Origin: Candidatus Homeothermus arabinoxylanisolvens
GTDB lineage: Bacteria > Bacteroidota > Bacteroidia > Bacteroidales > Muribaculaceae
Assembly: GCA_001689405.1 (NCBI GenBank)
Contig: LUJO01000029.1
Location: 1-48,938, forward strand
Reading direction: 5' to 3'
DNA length: 48,938 nucleotides
The notes beneath the pieces are model-generated. The model was not told the origin of the DNA. It was given only the letters and a program-made list of their open reading frames with translations, and did not search any database. The stretch's first letter is position 1; each line of letters starts with the position of its first letter. Below, one piece after another: positions 1 through 6,697 of the stretch. The position numbers and the translations under genes are program-made.

Positions 1-615
1 TTGAATTGAGAGGTTCTGCAACACCCTCCTCATTATATTTATACGGGTCGATGTGAAAACGAGGTTGCAAAAGGTGACGAGCGGGTGGCGCTGTCACCCG
101 ACATGCTTTGGGCCGACAACGCCGGGGGCGTGACAGTCACGAAAGGCGCCAGTAATACGCTCACGCTTTATCCCGGCGAGGCCGTATGCACCTACACGGT
201 GACTGTGCGCAATGCCGAGAACCTCAAGTATGCTGCCGCGCTTGGAGGCTCGCTGTCGACCATGGCCGGAGGCGTTCTGCCGGCTGTAGGCCGAGTCAGC
301 GACGAGCGCGTCACGGTGCCGTTCGATGCCTGCAAGTCGCAGGACAAGACCTCGCTACACGCACGTTTCCTGACTTTCGGGCAACCCGAAGGCCGGGAGT
401 GCCGGCATACATTGATTATCTATGCCATACTGAGCGACAACGCCAAGTGGTGTTACACCTACGACGTAACCGCACAAGTGCATGACGCGCCCGACCCGCA
501 TCATGTCGACATACTTCTTGACGGGCTGCCGTTGCCGAAACCGATACAGAACGGCAACGGCTTCCGGCCCGACATCGACGAGTGGCAGACCGTGAAGATA
601 GACATAAGTCTTTAA
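1..615 (+). CDS. DUF5119-type fimbrial-cluster protein, C-terminal part (5' end outside window, possible frameshift)
   Basis: This is the C-terminal part of a protein resembling DUF5119 lipoproteins, which sit beside fimbrillins in Bacteroidales fimbrial operons and are presumed surface proteins. The recognisable part starts near the VALSPDMLW segment and continues through a CTYTVTVRN strand, a TFG turn and a C-terminal LLDGLPLPKP stretch. From the GTG at 85 the frame gives 176 residues, but coding character continues upstream without a convincing start. In the frame used from 85 there is a TGA at 7-9. A second frame, open from position 3 to a TGA at 54-56, carries an LRGS-like segment typical of this family just upstream. 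One extra base near 50-60 would join the two. This could be a real frameshift or a sequencing error. The gene lies 51 nt before the intact fimbrillin, probably in the same operon. Function is inferred from context only. Confidence 0.6.
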
Positions 616-666
616 ACATGTAATGAAGAAATCAACCGACATAAATGACTTAACAGTAAAAATACA

Positions 667-1737
667 ATGAAAACTTTTAAACCGACAATCGACATGCTCG
701 TTGCCATGACAGCGGCCATGACATCGTGTTCTTCGGAAGAGGAACTGGAAATCAACAACGGCAGTGAAATCGAATTCCGCGCCGCGGTAGGACACGGAAC
801 ACGCGCGACCGAAACGACCATCGCCAATCTGGAAAAATTCTCGGTGACGGCTGTCAGCGCCGACGGAAGTACCTATTTCAGCGATGACTACAGCCGTCAG
901 GACGCTTCGTGGATACCCGCCACCCAGCACTATTGGCCCACCGACAACAGCGAACTTAAATTCCATGCCTACGCACCCGCTGCGACTTCGCTGACAGGAA
1001 CCTTCACCATCAACGGAACGGAACAGAAGGTGACAGGCTTCAAACCGGCTGCCGACCTCAAGAACCAGCAGGACTTCATCGTGGCCTATGCTTCAGGCCG
1101 CAAATCGGCGCAGGGAGCCACCGGCGTGCAGCTCACGTTTAACCACGCGCTGTCGCAGATAGAGGTCAAGGCAAAGAACGCCGGGGCGGTATATGCCTAT
1201 AAGGTTACGGGCGTAAGGATAGGCAGTGTCATATCGACGGCCGACTACACCATGCCCGCCGCAGCCGGCAACAAAGGTTCATGGGCACTCGGCACCGACA
1301 AGTCGGACTATATCGTGGAGTATGCCGCATCACCCATAACCCTGACCTCCGATGCACAGTCGCTCATGACCGCCGAGAGCGGCACCGCCATGCTCATACC
1401 GCAGCAGCTCACGGCATGGGACACGACCGACGACAAGAGCAACACCTCCAAGGGCTCGTTTCTCGCCGTCAAGATAAACATCGTGGCTACGGTCGACAAC
1501 AACCAGATGTATCCCAAAGCCGCCGGCGAATATGGCTGGGCATGCATCCCCGTAAATACCAATTGGCAACCGGGTTATAAATACATCTACACTCTTGACT
1601 TCACAAACGGAGCCGGCAAATATCCGCCCGAAGACCCCGATGTGCCGGGCGAGGACATATTGACCGATCCTATACGCTTCACCGTGGATGTCGAGCCGTG
1701 GGTCAAGGATGACGGCGACCACAATATGAACATGTAA
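667..1737 (+). CDS. Fimbrillin family (Mfa-like) lipoprotein
   Basis: This 356-residue protein has an N-terminal lipoprotein signal with a lipobox ending MTSC near residue 21, followed by the acidic SSEEE stretch usual after the lipidated cysteine in Bacteroidetes surface lipoproteins. The body has the layout of FimA/Mfa-type fimbrillins. An N-terminal beta domain carries W-x-P...YWP and LKFHAYAP motifs (about residues 80-105). The LTFNHALSQIEVKAKN strand (about 157-172) follows, then a C-terminal domain ending in a V-x-PW motif (VDVEPWV). Such proteins are exported, lipidated, cleaved by an arginine gingipain-type protease and polymerised by strand exchange. Its position between a DUF5119 gene and another fimbrillin-like gene supports this. 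The hydrophobic core of the signal is unusual in containing an Asp (PTIDMLVAM), so the exact start is slightly uncertain. Confidence 0.85.
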   Translation: MKTFKPTIDMLVAMTAAMTSCSSEEELEINNGSEIEFRAAVGHGTRATETTIANLEKFSVTAVSADGSTYFSDDYSRQDASWIPATQHYWPTDNSELKFHAYAPAATSLTGTFTINGTEQKVTGFKPAADLKNQQDFIVAYASGRKSAQGATGVQLTFNHALSQIEVKAKNAGAVYAYKVTGVRIGSVISTADYTMPAAAGNKGSWALGTDKSDYIVEYAASPITLTSDAQSLMTAESGTAMLIPQQLTAWDTTDDKSNTSKGSFLAVKINIVATVDNNQMYPKAAGEYGWACIPVNTNWQPGYKYIYTLDFTNGAGKYPPEDPDVPGEDILTDPIRFTVDVEPWVKDDGDHNMNM

Positions 1738-1750
1738 TAACACACTTATA

Positions 1751-2041
1751 ATGCGCATATCCAAAACTTTTCCGATGGCATTCCGGCAATGTGCGTTACT
1801 GCTCATTGCCGGGATCTTACTGTATTCCTGCGCCGATGACGACATTGTAAAAAGTGGTCTTTCATTGGAAACAATAGCGTTCAACGCCTCTATAAACGAC
1901 AGGACGTCATCGCGTTCAATCGCCTGTGATACCGTCGTGAAAAGTGATATCACGGTGAAACGTATAGAAGGATGTGATAGCCTTTATCTGCACACCATAG
2001 TTTCCGACCTCTTGTACCGAAGAACTGAAAGGGGGAAGTAA
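1751..2041 (+). pseudogene. 5' fragment of a disrupted fimbrillin-like lipoprotein
   Basis: The 96-residue reading frame begins with a clear lipoprotein signal (hydrophobic LLLIAGILL, lipobox LYSC) and the first strands of a Mfa-like domain (IAFNASIND, then ITVKRIEG and SLYLHTIVS). It then runs into junk residues and a stop at 2039-2041. The frame shifted by one, open from 2001, continues the same protein into the gene at 2058-4058. From the first strand to the conserved FKH/FNH strand there are roughly 60 residues here, against 121 in the intact fimbrillin at 667-1737. The W-x-P/YWP/FHAYAP part is missing. So both a frame change and an internal deletion seem to have occurred. It starts 13 nt after the upstream fimbrillin and belongs to that operon. 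Confidence 0.7.
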
Positions 2042-2057
2042 CCATGAACCGGCATCC

Positions 2058-4058
2058 TTGAAATTCAAGCATGTGCTTACAGCCATAAAATTTGTGTCCG
2101 GTGATGAGATGTTGCCCGGCAAAATAACCCGTATATCCATTAAAGGTATTTATTCCACAGGAAATTATACATTTGAAACGGACAAATGGGATTTGGGTGT
2201 AGAAAAGGGTGATTTTAATTATACTTTCACCAAAATCATGGATGGAACTCCCGATGTTGAGATAACTCCCGAAGATGCAACTTTTATGATGATACCCCAA
2301 GTCCTACCGGAAGGTGCTGAAATAGAAGTTGAGTTTGCCGATAGGTTAAGCAATGTAAAGCAGACATTATCAGTTTCAATAACCGGCACGGAATGGCCAG
2401 CCGGTAAAATAATAGAGTATCGAATATCAACACAAAGTATAGTAATAACACCACATTTTGAAGTGGCTCCGCCGAATGATTTTTCATATACTGGAGGCAC
2501 ATCGACATATTATATCGATAGCCGTGTTGACATCTCAACTGCCGATGAAGAGCCGCTCAAGGATATACCTGTTAAATGGGTTGCACAATTCTCGATTGAT
2601 GACGGTGTTACATGGACCGACACAAAACCTGAGTGGCTGACAACTTTTTCTACCAACGGTAATGGGAATAATGTACCAACTCCTGAAGAATTTGAAATTT
2701 CAGTTACAGCACAAAAAGGCATTATAAGTAATCTACACAATGAAAAATTAAGAGAAACTGCTGCTTTAACGTCTGTGTATGATCTTTCTACAAAAGGTGG
2801 CACAACTCCTATAAATACAGCTAATTGCTATATAGTAAATGCTCCGGGAAATTATACATTGCCACTGGTATATGGGAATGCGATTAAAAATGGAGAAAAT
2901 AATATATCAGCCTACACCTCTCAATCTACCGGATCGAATACCAATGTACTTAAGACATTTGTTAATCATCTGGACGCCGCAATTACATCACCATATATCT
3001 ATTCTAATGAAGGATGTTCACCTTCTGATGCGTGTCTTGTATGGCAGGACGTGCCGGATTTGATACAAAACGTGAAACTTTCCGAGAATAGGCATAATAT
3101 AAATTTCAAAGTGTCATCAGAGAATATTATGCAAGGTAATGCCTTGATAGCAGTCCGTGACAATAATGGTACAATTATGTGGAGCTGGCATATATGGATA
3201 ACAGACTATATATTAGGATCGGAGCTTAATAATATAACAAATTATCAAGGACAACAATTTTCATTATTACCTTATTCTATCGGATGGTGTGACTCCGAAG
3301 AAGTCAATTATAGTAGTCGTGAAGTAAAGGTTAAGTTTACACAAGAGGAAACAGGAAAGAACCAAGTTGTAACTATCAGGCAGACCTCGGATCAGCTTAT
3401 TAATTGCAGCAATCAATCTTACTTTCAATGGGGGCGTAAAGACCCTATGCTGGGCGGCAATATAATTACCGGAACAAACAAAATGGTAAGCAAACAATGT
3501 TATACAGAATTTTCAGAGTATCAATATACACCAACGGCACAAAATTCTACAATTGGCAATGCAATACAAACCCCATACGCACAATACTGCACAGGAGCAA
3601 ATTGGAGTAAGTCTAATTATCGTAATTTATGGAGCGCAGATAACAACCAAATAAGTGTGAATTCCAACATACCGGTAAAGACAATATATGACCCATCTCC
3701 GGTAGGCTTTTGTGTACCTCCATCACAGGCTTTTACCGGTTTTACCAAGAATGGAGGAACGACATCTAATACAGATTTAATGAATGTCAACGGTACATAT
3801 AATTGGGGGTGGAATTTTTATTGTAGCCAGACCTCGGAAGAAAATTCTCCATCTACATATTTTGCGGCTTCAGGATACCGGGCTTTATCAGACGGAACCA
3901 TAAAAGCCCTTGGCGTACGTGGGTATGCTTGGACTGCCGGGCCGGTAGACAAAGCATATTCTTGGTCGTTGTTTTATACTGATTCGGCCGTCTATCCAAC
4001 ATATAATGATTTTGAAAAATCATATTCATTCCCTGTGCGCCCATGTAAAGAGAACTAA
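2058..4058 (+). pseudogene. 3' fragment of the disrupted large fimbrillin-like protein
   Basis: The open frame encodes 666 residues from a TTG codon, with no signal peptide and no ATG until residue 18, so alone it would not be exported. It begins at the conserved KFKHVLTAIKF strand of Mfa-like fimbrillins and completes that domain, including TFMMIPQ and a GTEWPAGK turn. It is followed by a long tail with the segments YDLSTKGGTTPINTANCYIV, MWSWHIWITDY and GRKDPMLGG. These are seen in large fimbrillin-like adhesin proteins of Bacteroides relatives, where this tail probably forms the exposed tip. The last third (YDPSPVGFCVPPS onward) resembles the carbohydrate- or host-facing end modules of such proteins. 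The frame is intact over 2 kb, so the lesion near 2001-2057 is recent or is a sequencing error. The tail has higher AT content than the preceding fimbrillin. Confidence 0.7.
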
Positions 4059-4200
4059 TCAAATAGAGATAAAATATACAACGATATAGCCATATCATTT
4101 AACCGAATACCGCGATGAACAAAATGCAGATTTCCTAAGCGAAAGTATGATTATAGGTCAAAAAAAGTCCGAGTTGAAATAGCTACCGCCTTCAAAGTTG

Positions 4201-4208
4201 TATATTTG
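4201..4208 (+). promoter_or_regulatory. -7 box TATATTTG
   Basis: An exact TAnnTTTG match lies in the 292-bp gap between the fimbrial genes and the M56 peptidase. No plus-strand gene follows it. About 50 nt further on comes the hairpin at 4259-4291, so the pair could bound a short RNA. No convincing -33 TTTG is seen at 19-21 nt. Confidence 0.35.
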
Positions 4209-4258
4209 CGCATTGGCGGTATAGAACGTTGAAAAAGTCGGTACATAAAAGCACGAAG

Positions 4259-4291
4259 GCCCCCGAAAGTCAGCGCAAAACTTCCGGGGGC
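4259..4291. terminator. Hairpin terminator after the M56 peptidase gene
   Basis: The arms GCCCCCGAAAG (4259-4269) and CTTCCGGGGGC (4281-4291) enclose an 11-nt loop. Read on the minus strand the one imperfect position is a G-U pair, so the stem is complete there. Read on the plus strand it is an A-C mismatch. This favours use by the minus-strand gene that ends at 4351. The U-tract is weak on both sides. Confidence 0.6.
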
Positions 4292-4350
4292 TTTCAAACC
4301 TCATTTAGATACAGTCTTATTGCAATTATTATAAGGTTAATCAAGATCGT

Positions 4351-6195
4351 TTACTCGGCCGGTTGCGACGGGGTAGTGTCTTTGGGTTTGTCGCCTTTCA
4401 GTTTAAATGATATTGGCAGGGTGTACCATACCGCTACCGGTTTACCGCCCATCTTTCCGGGAATGAAATCAGGCAGATTCTTCACAACCCGCACGGCTTC
4501 GGCGTCAAGTTCCGGGTCGACACCGCGAATGACGTCTGCTTCGCCGATGCTGCCGTCTTTATTGATTACGAAGCGTACTACGACAGTGCCTTGTATGTCA
4601 TTCTTGACAGCTGCTTCAGGATACTTTATATTCTCCATAAGGTTCTGCATAAGGCCTGTCATGCCGCCGGGGAATTGCGGCATATCTTCGACTGCAGTAA
4701 ATACTTTGCCGTCAGGCTCGGGTTCTCCCGTTACAGGGGCATTTTCCTTGGACTGCTTTCCGGGCTTGAACGCTACAGGCAGAGTATACCATACATTCAC
4801 GGGCTTTCCGTCGATTTCGCCGGGTGTCATCTTGAGCAGCTTCACGACACGTACGGCTTCGGCGTCAAGCTCCGGCGATACGGAACGTACGACTTTGGTC
4901 TCGCCGATTGTTCCGTCGGTCTGTACTACAAATTGTACTACGACACGTCCGCCGGTTTTGTCGCCTTCTGGATACTTTAAGTTTTCCGAAAGAAACTTCA
5001 TCATAGCCGCTTCTCCGCCGGGATACTGCGGCATCTTCTCCGAAGTTGTGAAGTTTTTGCCGGCACCGGGTTTTGTCGCGGCAGCCTTATTGCCGGCATC
5101 GGCGGTGTTGGCGGCAATAAGCAAGTTGTCGTTCGCAGAACCTTTGGTTGCCCGGATGCTCTCTATACTTTCAGACGTAGCAGGGTTCAGGTCGGCGGTC
5201 GGTGTGCCGTCAGCCTTAATTGCCGTACCGGACTTCGGCGTAGCCTCCGAAATTTGCCCATTTGCCTGAAATTGTGTAACTTTGGCTGACGATACTCTGT
5301 CAAGGGCATTGACAACTGACGGCGAGAGAGCCACAAACGCGCAGAGCGCGACTGCGGGCACGGCTGTTGCTGCGAGCCAGCGGCGCCCGGGGGAAGTTTT
5401 TTTACGTAACATCATTTTAATACGTTTAGATAAATTAGAGTGATCGAGGCTGTTGGCTATGGACGGGAATCTGGAGCCGACAGCCTTTTTTATTAACAAT
5501 ATCTGATATTCACGGGCGTTTATGCCGCTGCTCAGTACGGCTTCATCGGCCTCGTATTCATGTATGGTCTGGAGCTCGTTGCGCATAAGCCATCCTACGG
5601 GATTGTACCACAGGAGTATGGCTACGACCTCGGCCAGTATCAGGTCTATCCAGTGGCGGCACTGCAAGTGCATCGTCTCGTGCAGCACTATATTGCGGCC
5701 GCTTGAGCTATAATCTTTTTGCGACAAGACGATGTATCTGCCCCAGCTGAACGGTGCTACGTTGTCGTTATCGTGAGAGCACAGTGTCCATCCTGACGGA
5801 AGTACGGTTTTGTCGCATTTCGCTATGAACCGCAGCATCTTGGTCCATATCATTATTTCCCTTATGATAAAGAATAGAAGCCCTGCGCCGTACAGAAGTA
5901 TTATAAATGTAAGTACACGGGCCACGGGAGAGTTCTGCGAGGTATAATCGTCGGCAACTGTCATGGCCAGCGGACCGTCGACGCTTACCTGCAAAGTCAC
6001 TTCCGGAGCGTTGAATGATATTGTTGAGACGAGGTGCAGCCATAAAGGCATGGACAGAGCCACTATGTAGCTGCACAATATCATGACGCGGTTAAATCTG
6101 AAAAAAGTGCATCTTGACAGGCACAACCTGATTATAAGATACATAGGTATGAGCGTGGCGCCCGTGAGCAGAGAGTATGACAGAAGCGATCCCAT
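4351..6195 (-). CDS. M56 (BlaR1/MecR1-type) membrane peptidase with two TonB C-terminal domains
   Basis: Starting at the ATG at 6195 the protein has 614 residues; an in-frame ATG at 6234 exists but overlaps blaI. The N-terminal third has four hydrophobic helices of the BlaR1 sensor-transducer fold and a zinc-metalloprotease HETMH motif (residues 172-176), with a second conserved segment HEYEADEAVL about 40 residues on. A transmembrane helix (about 270-295) leads to a low-complexity linker. Two tandem TonB C-terminal domains follow (about 388-477 and 506-598), each with PQ[YF]PGG, KYPE and VWYTLP signatures. In BlaR1 systems the peptidase is activated by an outer signal and relieves repression by BlaI, whose gene lies 4 nt upstream. 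The TonB domains may sense the wall or contact envelope partners. The signal is unknown, and a beta-lactam link is not shown since no beta-lactamase gene is nearby. Confidence 0.85.
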   Translation of the reverse strand: MGSLLSYSLLTGATLIPMYLIIRLCLSRCTFFRFNRVMILCSYIVALSMPLWLHLVSTISFNAPEVTLQVSVDGPLAMTVADDYTSQNSPVARVLTFIILLYGAGLLFFIIREIMIWTKMLRFIAKCDKTVLPSGWTLCSHDNDNVAPFSWGRYIVLSQKDYSSSGRNIVLHETMHLQCRHWIDLILAEVVAILLWYNPVGWLMRNELQTIHEYEADEAVLSSGINAREYQILLIKKAVGSRFPSIANSLDHSNLSKRIKMMLRKKTSPGRRWLAATAVPAVALCAFVALSPSVVNALDRVSSAKVTQFQANGQISEATPKSGTAIKADGTPTADLNPATSESIESIRATKGSANDNLLIAANTADAGNKAAATKPGAGKNFTTSEKMPQYPGGEAAMMKFLSENLKYPEGDKTGGRVVVQFVVQTDGTIGETKVVRSVSPELDAEAVRVVKLLKMTPGEIDGKPVNVWYTLPVAFKPGKQSKENAPVTGEPEPDGKVFTAVEDMPQFPGGMTGLMQNLMENIKYPEAAVKNDIQGTVVVRFVINKDGSIGEADVIRGVDPELDAEAVRVVKNLPDFIPGKMGGKPVAVWYTLPISFKLKGDKPKDTTPSQPAE

Positions 6196-6199
6196 GGCG

Positions 6200-6577
6200 T
6201 TATTGCTGATTGCGGCCGGCTTCGCCTTTCTCAACCTCGTCGAGCAGACGGCGCAGTTCGTCGACCGATATGTTTTCGTCTTTAACGAGTGATGACACGA
6301 CTCCGAGGTAGGAGTTTTTGAAGTATCGCGATATTATCGATTTCAGCGACTTCACCCCCATGTCGGCGGCGCTGACGGTAGCATAGTACTGGTAGGTTTT
6401 GCCGAATGGCTTGTGGCCTATGTAGCCTTTCTCTTCAAGACCGCGCACTATCGTAGACACCGTATTGAAGTGGGGGCGGGGATTGTCGTAAAACTCGAGA
6501 ATCTCTTTTACGAACAGCGGGCCGTGCTGCCAGAAGAAATTCATGATTTCCTCTTCTTTTGCCGTTAATTCTTTCAT
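6200..6577 (-). CDS. BlaI/MecI/CopY family transcriptional repressor
   Basis: This 125-residue protein matches the usual length of BlaI-type winged-helix repressors. The N-terminal half contains the helix-turn-helix (about residues 18-60: LFVKEILEFYD, then FNTVSTIVRGLEEKGYI), with the wing at HKPFGKTYQYYATV. The C-terminal helices form the dimerisation region. Such repressors bind palindromic operators as dimers and are inactivated by the partner M56 peptidase. The partner follows directly, and a strong palindrome (6615-6661) lies over the promoter, which supports autoregulation of the pair. Confidence 0.9.
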   Translation of the reverse strand: MKELTAKEEEIMNFFWQHGPLFVKEILEFYDNPRPHFNTVSTIVRGLEEKGYIGHKPFGKTYQYYATVSAADMGVKSLKSIISRYFKNSYLGVVSSLVKDENISVDELRRLLDEVEKGEAGRNQQ

Positions 6578-6602
6578 ATAGCACTTATTATCTGATACGG
6601 TA

Positions 6603-6610
6603 CAAAAATA
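6603..6610 (-). promoter_or_regulatory. blaI promoter -7 box TATTTTTG
   Basis: On the minus strand this is an exact TAnnTTTG. A TTAG element (6634-6631) lies 20 nt upstream as a one-mismatch -33 box. That -33 element is inside the operator palindrome. The leader to the blaI ATG is about 20-25 nt. Confidence 0.6.
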
Positions 6611-6614
6611 ACTA

Positions 6615-6661
6615 CATTTTATAGTTTAAACTAATATATTTAGTTAATAAACTATAAAATG
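6615..6661. promoter_or_regulatory. Operator-like palindrome upstream of blaI
   Basis: Perfect 14-bp arms CATTTTATAGTTTA (6615-6628) and TAAACTATAAAATG (6648-6661) surround a second perfect inverted repeat AACTAA (6629-6634) / TTAGTT (6640-6645) separated by TATAT. Two extra bases (6646-6647) break the continuity on one side. The element covers the presumed -33 region of the blaI promoter, so a bound BlaI-type dimer, or two dimers, would block polymerase. No other gene in the window carries this sequence. Confidence 0.65.
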
Positions 6662-6697
6662 CAGTTTAATTGTTGTGTACGTCAGTAACGCGGCCCC

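Noticed and set aside
355..966. Minus-strand ORF across the fimbrial genes
   Set aside because: It overlaps the ends of two plus-strand coding regions and has no family features.
4229..5269. Long plus-strand ORF (346 codons) opposite the M56 gene
   Set aside because: It is antisense to a gene with clear motifs, is low in complexity (Ser, Pro, Thr) and begins in the terminator hairpin.
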